Shown: positions 16,008 to 24,283, numbered from the stretch's first letter. The stretch is 52,305 bases of DNA from an uncultured Lachnospiraceae bacterium (GCA_910580195.1 CAJTWA010000025.1:1-52305), one strand, 5' to 3'. The notes: generated from the sequence alone by a model not told the origin. Numbers and translations are program-made.

Positions 16008-17504
16008 ATGGCAAAATATGTTATGGCGCTGGACGCCGGCACAACAAGCAACAGGTGTATTCTTTTCAACGAAAAAGGTGAAATGTGCAGTGTAGCCCAG
16101 AAGGAATTTACGCAGTATTTCCCGAAGCCCGGCTGGGTAGAGCATGATGCCAACGAGATTTGGTCCACACAGCTTGGCGTAGCAGTGGAGGCGATGCAGA
16201 AGATTGGGGCTACTGCAGACGACATTGCTGCAATCGGCATCACGAACCAACGTGAAACTACAATCGTATGGGATAAGAATACAGGCGAGCCAGTGTATCA
16301 TGCAATCGTTTGGCAGTGCCGCAGGACTTCCGAATATTGCGATTCCCTGAAGGAAAAAGGGTTGGCAGATACCTTCCGTGACAAGACAGGGTTAGTAATC
16401 GACGCGTATTTCTCCGGCACGAAGCTGAAATGGATTCTTGACAATGTAGAAGGCGTCCGGGAACGGGCAGAAAAGGGCGAACTTCTCTTCGGTACCGTGG
16501 AAACATGGTTAATCTGGAAACTGACAAAGGGCGCAGCCCATGTGACAGATTACTCCAATGCTGCACGTACCATGTTATTTAACATCACAGAACTGAAATG
16601 GGATGAAGACATCCTGAAAGAACTGGATATCCCGGCAAGCATGCTCCCAGAAGCAAAGCCCTCAAGCTGCGTATACGGGACTGCAGACCCATCCTTCTTC
16701 GGCGGCCCAATCCCAGTCAGCGGGGCAGCAGGGGACCAGCAGGCAGCATTGTTCGGCCAGACCTGTTTCACCGCAGGGGAAGCAAAGAATACATATGGGA
16801 CAGGATGCTTCTTGCTGATGAACACAGGCGAAAAGCCAATTTTCTCTAATAACGGGCTGGTAACAACCATCGCATGGGGCCTTGACGGGAAAGTAAATTA
16901 TGCATTGGAAGGTTCCATCTTCGTAGCAGGCGCTGCTATCCAGTGGCTCCGCGACGAGATGAGGATTATCGACAGCGCGCCAGATTCCGAGTATATGGCA
17001 AAGAAGGTAAAAGACACCAACGGATGTTATGTAGTGCCTGCATTTACAGGCCTTGGCGCACCCCATTGGGATCAGTACGCAAGGGGCACCATTGTAGGGA
17101 TTACCCGCGGGGTGAACAAATACCACATTATCCGTGCAACCTTGGAGTCCTTGGCATATCAGGTGAACGATGTTTTGGCAGCTATGAGGGCTGATTCCGG
17201 CATCGAATTAAGCGCATTGAAGGTAGACGGCGGCGCAAGCGCCAACGACTTCTTGATGCAGACACAGGCTGACATTATTGACGCGCCTGTAAACCGCCCC
17301 TGCTGCGTAGAAACAACCGCTATGGGCGCAGCTTACTTGGCAGGCCTTGCAGTTGGGTACTGGGCAAGCAAGGAAGACGTAATTAAGAACTGGGCAATTG
17401 ACCAGACATTTAAGCCACAGATTTCTGCGGAAGAGAGGAAAGAGAAGGTAGAAGGCTGGAACAAGGCTGTGAAGTACTCTTATGGCTGGGCAAAAGAAGA
17501 CTAG
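16008..17504 (+). CDS. glpK: Glycerol kinase
   Basis: A 498-residue FGGY kinase that converts glycerol and ATP to sn-glycerol 3-phosphate. Motifs: MALDAGTTSNRCILFNEKG (phosphate loop), ITNQRETTIVWDKNTGEPVY, the substrate residues in GWVEHDANEIW, and AGDQQAALFGQ. The ATG at 16008 is preceded by GGAGGAGG. In low-GC Gram-positive GlpK, HPr phosphorylates a histidine in a YHFYG segment; here the aligned segment is PSFFG, so that histidine is missing and PTS control by this route is unlikely. The gene is followed 40 bases later by glpF. Confidence 0.97.
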   Translation: MAKYVMALDAGTTSNRCILFNEKGEMCSVAQKEFTQYFPKPGWVEHDANEIWSTQLGVAVEAMQKIGATADDIAAIGITNQRETTIVWDKNTGEPVYHAIVWQCRRTSEYCDSLKEKGLADTFRDKTGLVIDAYFSGTKLKWILDNVEGVRERAEKGELLFGTVETWLIWKLTKGAAHVTDYSNAARTMLFNITELKWDEDILKELDIPASMLPEAKPSSCVYGTADPSFFGGPIPVSGAAGDQQAALFGQTCFTAGEAKNTYGTGCFLLMNTGEKPIFSNNGLVTTIAWGLDGKVNYALEGSIFVAGAAIQWLRDEMRIIDSAPDSEYMAKKVKDTNGCYVVPAFTGLGAPHWDQYARGTIVGITRGVNKYHIIRATLESLAYQVNDVLAAMRADSGIELSALKVDGGASANDFLMQTQADIIDAPVNRPCCVETTAMGAAYLAGLAVGYWASKEDVIKNWAIDQTFKPQISAEERKEKVEGWNKAVKYSYGWAKED

Positions 17505-17543
17505 AAGGCGAACGCAGATTGAAGGCAGAAAGGGGAACACGAA

Positions 17544-18248
17544 ATGTTACCATATATAGCAGAATTTGTAGGAACAATGATGTTGATTATCTTAGGTGAT
17601 GGCGTGGTTGCAAACGTAACCTTGAACAAATCTGGGATGAAGGGCGCAGGCTCTATCCAGATTACCATTGCTTGGGGCCTTGCAGTTATGCTGCCAGCAT
17701 TCATTTTTGGCGCAGCATCCGGCGCACACTTTAACCCTGCGCTGACCTTAGCATTGGCAGCAGATGGGAGCATGGCTTGGAGTTTAGTGCCAGGCTATAT
17801 TATCGCACAGTTTGCAGGCGCATTTGTAGGGGCAGTTATCGTTTGGATTGCATTTAAAGACCAGTTTGACGCAACCGATGACCCCGGAACCAAATTAGGG
17901 GTATTCTCCTGCGGGCCGTCCATTCCGAATATGCCGCTTAATATTTTTGCAGAAGTTGTTGCAACCTTTGTGCTTGTATTTGCAATCAAAGGGATCCCAG
18001 CAGAAGCTCCTGCTGGCGTAAACAACTTGTTAGTATTTGGGATTATCGTATCCTGCGGTATGTCCTTAGGCGGGCTGACTGGGTATGCAATGAACCCAGC
18101 CCGTGACCTTGGGCCACGTTTAGCACATGCAGTCCTTCCAATCAGCGGAAAAGGAAGCTCCAATTGGGGATATGGGATTGTTACATTGTGTGGGCCAATT
18201 ATTGGCGCATTGATTGCAGTTGGTTTGTATGGAGTTATCCCTTGGTAG
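17544..18248 (+). CDS. glpF: Glycerol uptake facilitator (aquaglyceroporin)
   Basis: A 234-residue membrane channel of the MIP family with six helices and two half-helices. The two NPA boxes are in SGAHFNPALTLAL (about residues 60-70) and GYAMNPARDLGPRLA (about residues 180-195); the aspartate after NPAR marks the glycerol-conducting subgroup. It has a good GAAAGG site and sits directly downstream of glpK, so glycerol is phosphorylated as it enters. Length is slightly short for the group but complete. Confidence 0.95.
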   Translation: MLPYIAEFVGTMMLIILGDGVVANVTLNKSGMKGAGSIQITIAWGLAVMLPAFIFGAASGAHFNPALTLALAADGSMAWSLVPGYIIAQFAGAFVGAVIVWIAFKDQFDATDDPGTKLGVFSCGPSIPNMPLNIFAEVVATFVLVFAIKGIPAEAPAGVNNLLVFGIIVSCGMSLGGLTGYAMNPARDLGPRLAHAVLPISGKGSSNWGYGIVTLCGPIIGALIAVGLYGVIPW

Positions 18249-18362
18249 GGATGTAAGGATCCATGCTGCCTGTGATGGCAGCGGAACCGTAATTGTTTGT
18301 TGTAAAAGTTATCTTTAGTAAAGCATAGATATTAAATATGACATTGCGGAGATCAGAGAGAG

Positions 18363-18408
18363 GCAATGATTACATTCCCCGGAAGGGGAGTGTGATTGTT
18401 GCTTTTCT
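18363..18408 (+). terminator. Terminator/attenuator between glpF and the dehydrogenase genes
   Basis: GCAATGATTACATTCCCC pairs, with G-U pairs, with GGGGAGTGTGATTGTTGC around GGAA and is followed by TTTTCTAATAT. Only about 40 bases separate it from the next ATG, so any promoter of the dehydrogenase genes must lie upstream of it. It is therefore a candidate target of GlpP antitermination as well as the end of glpKF. Confidence 0.6.
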
Positions 18409-18445
18409 AATATAAAAATATAAAAGAAAAGGAAAGGTGAACAAT

Positions 18446-19882
18446 ATGTATGATGTAGTAATTATCGGTGCAGGCGTATCAGGAAGTGCTTCCGCACGGG
18501 AACTCTCCAGATACAAGCTGAATGTCTGCGTAGTGGAGAAGGAAGAAGATGTATGCTGCGGAACATCCAAAGCGAACAGCGCAATTGTACATGCCGGGTT
18601 TGATGCAGAGGCAGGTTCCCTTATGGCAAAATTAAATGTGGAAGGCAACCAGATGATGGAAGGGCTTTCCAAGGAACTGGATTTCCATTATAAGAACAAT
18701 GGGTCCTTGGTAGTATGCCTCCATGAAGAAGAAAAGCCCAATTTACAGGAGCTGTATGACAGGGGAGTGAAGAACGGGGTAAAGGATCTGCGGATTATTG
18801 ATAGGGAAGAACTCGTAAAATTAGAGCCAAACATTTCTGACGAAGCAGTGGCAGCGCTGTATGCGCCTACCGGCGGGATTGTATGCCCATTCGGGATGAA
18901 TATTGCCTTTGCAGAAAATGCAGCCACCAACGGCGTAGAATTTAAGTTTGACACAGAAGTGACTGGCCTTGAGAAAAAAGACGGCAATTGGGTAGTAAAA
19001 ACAAACCAAGGGGATATCGAAACAAAATATGTGGTAAACGCAGCAGGCGTCTATGCAGACAAGTTCCACAATATGGTAAGCGATAAGAAGCTGCACATCA
19101 CCCCAAGGCGCGGGGATTACTGCCTGTTAGACCGCTCCACCGAAGGGTTTGTGACGCATACGATTTTCCAGCTGCCCAGCAAATTTGGGAAAGGCGTGCT
19201 GGTAACCCCTACCGTCCATGGCAACACATTGATTGGGCCAACTGCCATTGACATTGAAAATAAGGAAGGGACGAATACTACACAGCAAGGCATAGATGAA
19301 CTGATTAATAAGGCAGGGACTACAGTAAAAGGCCTCCCCATCCGCCAAGTCATTACCTCCTTTGCAGGGCTGCGCGCCCACGAGGACGGCCATGAATTTT
19401 ATATCGGCGAATTAGAAGAAGCAAAGGGCTTCATCGACTGCGCAGGGATAGAATCCCCGGGGCTTACCAGCGCACCGGCAATCGGGAAAATGGTAGCTGA
19501 GATTGTCAAGGGCTTAACGAATGCAGAGGAGAACCCCAATTTTGTAGGGACAAGGAAAGGCATTTTAGACCCCAAGACATTGAGCAATGAAGAACGTGCC
19601 GAGTTAATCAAGAAAGACCCGGCTTACGGCAACATTATCTGCAGGTGCGAAATGATTACAGAAGGCGAAATTATTGACGCAATCAAACGGCCGCTGGGAG
19701 CAAAATCCTTAGACGGCGTAAAACGCCGTACAAGGGCAGGCATGGGACGTTGCCAGTCTGGCTTCTGTTCCCCAAGGACCATCGAAATCCTTGCAAGGGA
19801 GCGGGGGGTTGACCCGGCAGAAATCACCAAAGCAGGCGGGAACTCCAAGATTATCGTAGGAATTAATAAAGATAGGATATAA
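18446..19882 (+). CDS. glpA: FAD-dependent glycerol-3-phosphate dehydrogenase, GlpA-like, with BFD-type iron-sulfur domain
   Basis: A 478-residue FAD oxidoreductase. Residues 1-370 form the DAO-type domain with an N-terminal Rossmann motif (VVIIGAGVSGSASARELSRY) and FAD contacts around CCGTSKANSAIVHAGF. The C-terminal 90 residues form a BFD-like [2Fe-2S] domain with ICRCEMITEGEI and GRCQSGFCSPR cysteines. It probably oxidises glycerol 3-phosphate to dihydroxyacetone phosphate. I use the ATG at 18446 with AAAGGAAAGG upstream, rather than a GTG nine bases earlier. It forms a three-gene set with the two following genes, which replaces glpABC in many clostridia. Confidence 0.88.
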   Translation: MYDVVIIGAGVSGSASARELSRYKLNVCVVEKEEDVCCGTSKANSAIVHAGFDAEAGSLMAKLNVEGNQMMEGLSKELDFHYKNNGSLVVCLHEEEKPNLQELYDRGVKNGVKDLRIIDREELVKLEPNISDEAVAALYAPTGGIVCPFGMNIAFAENAATNGVEFKFDTEVTGLEKKDGNWVVKTNQGDIETKYVVNAAGVYADKFHNMVSDKKLHITPRRGDYCLLDRSTEGFVTHTIFQLPSKFGKGVLVTPTVHGNTLIGPTAIDIENKEGTNTTQQGIDELINKAGTTVKGLPIRQVITSFAGLRAHEDGHEFYIGELEEAKGFIDCAGIESPGLTSAPAIGKMVAEIVKGLTNAEENPNFVGTRKGILDPKTLSNEERAELIKKDPAYGNIICRCEMITEGEIIDAIKRPLGAKSLDGVKRRTRAGMGRCQSGFCSPRTIEILARERGVDPAEITKAGGNSKIIVGINKDRI

Positions 19883-19909
19883 TTTTGTTGTGGATCAGGA
19901 GGGAAAAAA

Positions 19910-21181
19910 ATGTTGAATTATGATATCGTTATTATCGGAGGCGGCCCTGCCGGGCTTGCAGCAGCCGTATCAGCAAAAAGGAGCGGCGTGGAATCTATCT
20001 TAGTACTGGAAAGGGACAAGGAACTGGGCGGCATCTTGAACCAGTGCATCCATAACGGGTTTGGGCTCCATACCTTTAAGGAAGAGCTGACAGGCCCGGA
20101 ATATGCGGGAAGGTTTATTGAGCAATTGCTGGAAGAAAAGATTGAATACCGGTTAAATACCATGGTTATGGACATTGCACCCAATAAAGTGGTAACAGCC
20201 ATGAACCGGGAAGAAGGCATGTTTGAAATCCAAGCCAAGGCAATTATCCTTGCCATGGGATGCCGGGAGCGTTCCAGAGGGGCCCTTAACATCCCCGGTT
20301 ACCGCCCAGCCGGCATTTACTCTGCTGGTACGGCACAGCGCCTTGTGAATATGGAAGGCTATATGCCCGGCCGGGAAGTGGTTATCCTTGGTTCCGGCGA
20401 TATCGGCTTGATTATGGCAAGGAGGATGACTTTGGAAGGGGCAAAAGTAAAGGTTGTAGCAGAACTTATGCCATACTCCGGCGGCCTGAAAAGGAATATC
20501 GTGCAGTGCCTAGACGACTACGGCATCCCGCTGAAACTGAGCCATACTGTTGTGGACATTGAAGGCAAGGAACGGGTAGAGGCAATCACCATCGCAGAAG
20601 TAGGCCCGGACAGGAGGCCAATCCCGGGGACGGAAGAACGCTATACCTGCGATACATTGCTGTTATCCTGCGGCCTGATTCCGGAAAATGAGCTTTCCCG
20701 GAGCCTGAATGTGGAAATGAGCCCTGTGACCTCCGGCCCATTGGTAAATGAATGTCTGGAAACCAACGTGGAAGGCGTATTTGCATGCGGCAACGTGCTC
20801 CATGTCCATGACTTAGTAGATTTTGTTTCCGAAGAAGCATCTGCTGCCGGAAAACATGCGGCAGAATATGTGAAGAATGGCGGAAAGCACGCAGAAACCA
20901 GCGCAAAAGACATTCCGATTGTTGCAACCGAAGGCGCACGCTACACCGTGCCCAAGACCATCAACCCAGACCGGATGGATGAAAAGCATACCGTAAGGTT
21001 CCGGGTGGGCGATGTATACAAGAACTGCTATGTATCCGTATACCTGAACGATACCCGCATCATCCATAGAAAACGCCCGGTAGTAGCGCCCGGGGAAATG
21101 GAAGAAGTCGTATTGAAAAAAGAGGAATTAGCAGCATTTTCAGGTCTGTCCCAGATTACCGTGAAGATTGAGGAGGCATAG
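19910..21181 (+). CDS. NAD(P)/FAD-dependent oxidoreductase, partner of the GlpA-like protein
   Basis: A 423-residue pyridine nucleotide-disulfide oxidoreductase-like protein. It has an N-terminal FAD motif (IVIIGGGPAGLAAAVSAKRS), the typical GGILNQCIHNGFGLHTF segment of this family, a central nucleotide-binding motif (VVILGSGDIGLIMARRMTLE), and a C-terminal FAD contact with VFACGNVLHVHDLVDFVSEE. In this three-gene arrangement it probably passes electrons from the flavin of the dehydrogenase to NAD(P) or another acceptor (inference). It begins 27 bases after the GlpA-like gene with AGGAGG and is followed 4 bases later by the DUF1667 gene, so one transcript is likely. Confidence 0.88.
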   Translation: MLNYDIVIIGGGPAGLAAAVSAKRSGVESILVLERDKELGGILNQCIHNGFGLHTFKEELTGPEYAGRFIEQLLEEKIEYRLNTMVMDIAPNKVVTAMNREEGMFEIQAKAIILAMGCRERSRGALNIPGYRPAGIYSAGTAQRLVNMEGYMPGREVVILGSGDIGLIMARRMTLEGAKVKVVAELMPYSGGLKRNIVQCLDDYGIPLKLSHTVVDIEGKERVEAITIAEVGPDRRPIPGTEERYTCDTLLLSCGLIPENELSRSLNVEMSPVTSGPLVNECLETNVEGVFACGNVLHVHDLVDFVSEEASAAGKHAAEYVKNGGKHAETSAKDIPIVATEGARYTVPKTINPDRMDEKHTVRFRVGDVYKNCYVSVYLNDTRIIHRKRPVVAPGEMEEVVLKKEELAAFSGLSQITVKIEEA

Positions 21182-21185
21182 GATT

Positions 21186-21545
21186 ATGGAAACAAGAGAA
21201 TTAATTTGTATCGGCTGCCCCATGGGCTGCCCGCTGAAAGTGGAAATGGAAAATGGTGAAGTAGTAAGCGTGAGCGGCAATACCTGCAAGCGCGGCGACG
21301 TCTATGCAAGGAAAGAAGTGACCAATCCCACCCGGATTGTCACAAGCTCCGTCATTGTAGAGGGCGGGAGCCTTGCAGCTGTTTCCGTCAAGACGAAGGA
21401 AGACATCCCGAAGGGAAAAATCTTTGACATCATGAAAGAATTAAAGGGCGTGAAAGTCCCAGCCCCAGTACATATCGGGGACGTTATCTTAAGCAATGTG
21501 GCAGGCACAGGCGTAGACATTATTGCGACGAAGAATGTGCTGTAG
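21186..21545 (+). CDS. DUF1667 small cysteine-rich protein
   Basis: A 119-residue protein that begins METRELICIGCPMGCPLKVE; with CKRGDVYARKE this gives four clustered cysteines likely to hold a metal or iron-sulfur centre. DUF1667 genes regularly follow the two oxidoreductases of the clostridial glycerol-3-phosphate dehydrogenase set, so it is probably a third subunit or electron carrier. I use the ATG at 21186 (AGGAGG at 21171-21176) rather than an in-frame start inside the preceding gene. The C-terminal 50 residues (LKGVKVPAPVHIGDVILSNV) form the conserved end of the family. Confidence 0.9.
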   Translation: METRELICIGCPMGCPLKVEMENGEVVSVSGNTCKRGDVYARKEVTNPTRIVTSSVIVEGGSLAAVSVKTKEDIPKGKIFDIMKELKGVKVPAPVHIGDVILSNVAGTGVDIIATKNVL

Positions 21546-21690
21546 GTTTTTAGGAATCTAATGGTTCTGTTCTGATGCAATGGCTGCGGCCGCTAAAAGG
21601 TTTACCAGAAAATACCGTAGGTTCTGGATTTGCAAAGAGGCAGGGGAATCAGGAAATTTTTCCTGCAGGCTTTCCATAAAATAGCACAAA

Positions 21691-21730
21691 TATCCCTCCG
21701 CTCCATATAATAAAGGAGAGCGGGGGGATA
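21691..21730 (+). promoter_or_regulatory. Hairpin covering the ylmC ribosome binding site
   Basis: TATCCCTCCGCTCC pairs with GGAGAGCGGGGGGATA, leaving an AT-rich loop. The 3' arm contains the only purine-rich site before the ATG at 21733, so this fold would hide the ribosome binding site. Confidence 0.5.
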
Positions 21731-21732
21731 TT

Positions 21733-21981
21733 ATGCGTCTATGTGAATTAAAGGAAAAGGAAGTCGTCAATGTATGCAATTGCAGGTGCCTTGGGTTTGT
21801 GGTGGACGTGGACATTGATCCGAAGAACGGCTGCGTCTTAGCCCTGATTATACCCGGCTGCGGGAAATGCTGGGGCCTGTTTGGCAGGGAAAGCGAGCTT
21901 GTCATCCCATGGAGCCAGGTGGTGAAAATAGGGCCCGACATTATTTTGGTGGAAATCCCAGAGCCTAAGCCGCCCAGATAA
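21733..21981 (+). CDS. YlmC/YmxH-family sporulation protein (PRC-barrel)
   Basis: An 82-residue protein of the YlmC/YmxH family. It starts MRLCELKEKEVVNVCNCRCL, continues with the barrel motif GFVVDVDIDPKNGCVLALII and ends in WSQVVKIGPDIILVEIP. PRC-barrel proteins of this size are conserved in spore-forming Firmicutes, and some are made in the mother cell or forespore. The two cysteines near the start (CNCRC) are typical of the clostridial subgroup. It lies just before nrdR, a common order in clostridia. The unusual hairpin over its translation start suggests post-transcriptional control. Confidence 0.85.
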   Translation: MRLCELKEKEVVNVCNCRCLGFVVDVDIDPKNGCVLALIIPGCGKCWGLFGRESELVIPWSQVVKIGPDIILVEIPEPKPPR

Positions 21982-22049
21982 TCTGGAAAAATGTTGACAA
22001 GGGAAAAAAAGAAAGATATACTGGAAAGAAAATGCAGGGGAGGGATTCC

Positions 22050-22502
22050 ATGAGATGTCCATTTTGCAGCAGCGACAATACGCGCGTCATTGATTCTAGG
22101 CCTGCGGATGACAATTATTCCATCCGCAGGAGGCGGCTTTGCGACGATTGCGGAAGGCGGTTTACGACTTATGAAAAGGTAGAAACCATCCCACTAATCG
22201 TCATCAAGAAGGATAACAACCGGGAGCAGTATGAGCGGGCAAAAGTGGAGGCTGGAATCCTTAGGGCCTGCCATAAGCGGCCAGTGCCTATGGAAATGAT
22301 AGAGCGGCTGGTAGACACCGTGGAAGGGGATATTTTTAACCGGGAAGAAAAAGAGATTTCCAGTGCGGAAATCGGGGAGCTTGTCATGGACAGGCTGCAG
22401 GAACTGGATCCTGTGGCATATGTCCGGTTTGCGTCCGTGTACCGGGAGTTCAAGGACGTGAATACTTTCATGGATGAATTGAAAAAAATGCTGGACCATT
22501 GA
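22050..22502 (+). CDS. nrdR: Transcriptional repressor NrdR
   Basis: A 150-residue zinc-finger/ATP-cone repressor of ribonucleotide reductase genes. The zinc ribbon uses Cys3, Cys6, Cys31 and Cys34 (MRCPFCSSDNTRVIDSR and CDDCGRRF). The ATP-cone begins at PLIVIKKDNNREQYERAKVE. The start at 22050 has GGGGAGGG 6 bases upstream; a start 18 bases earlier would add residues not seen in the family. No ribonucleotide reductase gene lies in this window, so it acts elsewhere. It is followed 17 bases later by the YqeG gene. Confidence 0.96.
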   Translation: MRCPFCSSDNTRVIDSRPADDNYSIRRRRLCDDCGRRFTTYEKVETIPLIVIKKDNNREQYERAKVEAGILRACHKRPVPMEMIERLVDTVEGDIFNREEKEISSAEIGELVMDRLQELDPVAYVRFASVYREFKDVNTFMDELKKMLDH

Positions 22503-22519
22503 GGTAGGAGAGTAATAAC

Positions 22520-23020
22520 ATGCTGAGAAGATTTTATCCCAATGAATATTTGGATTCTGCATACCAGATTGATTTTAGCCGTTTGTTTCAGGAAGGCTAC
22601 CGCGGGGTGATATTTGACGTGGACAACACCCTTGTGCCCCATGGCGCCCCAGCAGATGACCGGGTGAAGAAGCTGTTTGCACAGCTGAAGGAACTGGGCT
22701 ACCAGTGCTGCCTGTTGTCCAACAACAAAGAGCCCCGGGTGAAAACCTTCAATGATGAGGTGCAGGTCCAGTATATTTTCAAGGCAGGCAAGCCCAAGGT
22801 TTCCGGGTATGAAAGAGCCATGGAACTGATGGGGACTAAGCGGGAAAATACCTTATTTGTAGGGGATCAGATTTTCACGGATGTGTACGGGGCGAACCGG
22901 GCAGGCATCCGCACTTTCCTGACAAAGCCCATCCACCCGAAGGAAGAAATCCAGATTGTGCTGAAGCGGTATTTGGAAAGAATCGTATTATTTTTCTACC
23001 AGAGGAGAAAGGGAAAGTAG
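22520..23020 (+). CDS. YqeG-family HAD IIIA phosphatase
   Basis: A 166-residue HAD phosphatase. The first catalytic motif is VIFDVDNTLVPHG (about residues 33-45), motif 2 is LLSNNKEPR, the lysine motif is KAGKPKVSGY and motif 4 is TLFVGDQIFTDVYGANRAGI. YqeG proteins are conserved in Firmicutes next to aroE, yqeH and nadD-type genes; the one in Bacillus subtilis acts on phosphatidylglycerophosphate-like substrates according to later work, but the substrate here is not shown. The end KRYLERIVLFFYQRRKGK is basic and could touch the membrane. It has AGGTAGGAG upstream. Confidence 0.9.
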   Translation: MLRRFYPNEYLDSAYQIDFSRLFQEGYRGVIFDVDNTLVPHGAPADDRVKKLFAQLKELGYQCCLLSNNKEPRVKTFNDEVQVQYIFKAGKPKVSGYERAMELMGTKRENTLFVGDQIFTDVYGANRAGIRTFLTKPIHPKEEIQIVLKRYLERIVLFFYQRRKGK

Positions 23021-23099
23021 GCAATCCAGTTAGTACCGGAAGGGTATCTTGGAAAAATATAATATTTTCTGCTACAGGAGAACGTAAAGGAGGAGCAAT

Positions 23100-23540
23100 A
23101 TGAAAATAGCAATTGGCAACGACCATTCCGCCACAGATTTGAAGGCGGAGATTGTAAAATTTGTGGAAGGCATGGGGCATGAAGCCATTAATTTTGGGAC
23201 AGACGGCTATGAAAGCTGCGATTATCCTGTCTATGGGGAGAAAGTGGCGCGGGCAGTAGCAGCCGGGGAGGCGGACTGCGGGATCCTGATTTGCGGGACA
23301 GGCGTTGGGATTTCCCTTGCAGCCAATAAGGTAAAGGGCATCCGCTGCGGGGTATGCTCTGATACGACTACCGCACATCTGATTAAGGAGCACAACAATG
23401 CAAACATCCTTGCATTTGGCGCAAGGATTGTAGGCAGCGAACAGGCAAAAGATATCGTAAAAGCTTATCTGGAGGCTGAATTTATGGGCGGCAGGCACCA
23501 GAACCGGATTGACATGATCTCGAAATTGGAAGAATCATAG
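23100..23540 (+). CDS. rpiB: Ribose-5-phosphate isomerase B
   Basis: A 146-residue RpiB/LacAB-family isomerase interconverting ribose 5-phosphate and ribulose 5-phosphate. Visible active-site parts: the N-terminal IAIGNDHSATDLK, the GTDGYESCDYP segment, the catalytic Cys65 in CGILICGTGVGISLAANK, and the phosphate-binding C-terminal GGRHQNRIDMI. A strong AAAGGAGGAG precedes the ATG. It is a single gene without lac partners, which favours RpiB over a galactose-6-phosphate isomerase subunit. Confidence 0.94.
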   Translation: MKIAIGNDHSATDLKAEIVKFVEGMGHEAINFGTDGYESCDYPVYGEKVARAVAAGEADCGILICGTGVGISLAANKVKGIRCGVCSDTTTAHLIKEHNNANILAFGARIVGSEQAKDIVKAYLEAEFMGGRHQNRIDMISKLEES

Positions 23541-23548
23541 GAAAAAGG

Positions 23549-23577
23549 TTGAAAAATCTGCCAGTATAGTATAGAAT
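23549..23577 (+). promoter_or_regulatory. Sigma-A promoter of the efp leader
   Basis: TTGAAA (23549-23554), 17 bases, TAGAAT (23572-23577). The predicted start near 23584 lies just before the first arm of the leader structure. Confidence 0.5.
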
Positions 23578-23587
23578 AGAAACGGAT

Positions 23588-23699
23588 TATCCGCAGGCAG
23601 GGCTGCCCCAGCGAAACGGGACGCCCGCATGGGAGGCAGATGGAACGGCTGGCAAGCGAATAGGCCTACGGATATGGAATTTCAGGGCGGTTTGCGCCC
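23588..23699 (+). ncRNA. Multibranched structured leader of efp (riboswitch-like, unassigned)
   Basis: A closing stem pairs TATCCGCAGGC (23588-23598) with GCCTACGGATA (23664-23674). Inside, CTGCCCC (603-609 of the 23 kb block) pairs with GGGAGGCAG (631-639), enclosing the small hairpin CGGGACGCCCG. A separate hairpin GGGCGGTTTGCGCCC (23685-23699) lies between the closed domain and the ribosome binding site AAGGAGG. I compared it by eye with common riboswitch cores (cobalamin, c-di-GMP, SAM, THF, glycine, guanidine) and found no match. It may control efp or be a small RNA. Confidence 0.45.
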
Positions 23700-23725
23700 A
23701 AATGCAGTTTAAGGAGGAAAACCGA

Positions 23726-24283
23726 GTGATTTCAGCAGGAGATTTTAGAAATGGTATTACGATTGAATTAGATAATAATATTTTCCAGATTATTGAATTT
23801 CAGCATGTAAAACCGGGGAAAGGCGCAGCTTTTGTCAGGACGAAGCTGAAGAACATCAAGAATGGCGGCGTTGTGGAGAAAACCTTCCGCCCTACGGAAA
23901 AGTGCCCGCAGGCACGGATTGACCGGGCGGACATGCAGTACTTATATTCCGACGGGGATTTGTACCATTTTATGAATGTGGAAACATACGACCAGATTTC
24001 ATTGGACAAAGAGGCAATCGGGGATGCGCTGAAATTTGTGAAAGAGAATGAGATGGTAAAAATGTGCTCCCACAATGGCAGCGTATTTGCAGTGGAGCCG
24101 CCGTTGTTTGTGGAACTGAAGATTACCGAAACAGAGCCGGGCTTCAAAGGCGATACCGCAACCGGGGCAACGAAGCCCGCAGTTGTGGAAACAGGGGCAA
24201 CTGTATATGTGCCGCTGTTTGTAGACCAAGAGGATGTGATTAAGATTGACACAAGGACAGGGGAGTACCTTTCTCGGGTATAA
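23726..24283 (+). CDS. efp: Translation elongation factor P
   Basis: A 185-residue factor that helps ribosomes through proline stretches. The three beta-barrel domains are complete; the tip loop is KPGKGAAFVRTK with Lys32 at the usual modified position, and the C-terminal signature is in VEPPLFVELKITETEPGFKG and TATGATKPAVVETGATVYVP. I choose the GTG at 23726 (AAGGAGG 8 bases before), which gives the usual N-terminus MISAGDFRNGITIEL; an ATG at 23702 upstream would add eight residues. It has its own promoter and structured leader. Confidence 0.96.
   Translation: MISAGDFRNGITIELDNNIFQIIEFQHVKPGKGAAFVRTKLKNIKNGGVVEKTFRPTEKCPQARIDRADMQYLYSDGDLYHFMNVETYDQISLDKEAIGDALKFVKENEMVKMCSHNGSVFAVEPPLFVELKITETEPGFKGDTATGATKPAVVETGATVYVPLFVDQEDVIKIDTRTGEYLSRV

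Noticed and set aside
23588..23699. Cyclic di-GMP-I or cobalamin riboswitch before efp
   Set aside because: A GGGACGC stretch recalls the c-di-GMP aptamer, but the other conserved segments are missing; no cobalamin box is present. Kept as an unassigned structure.
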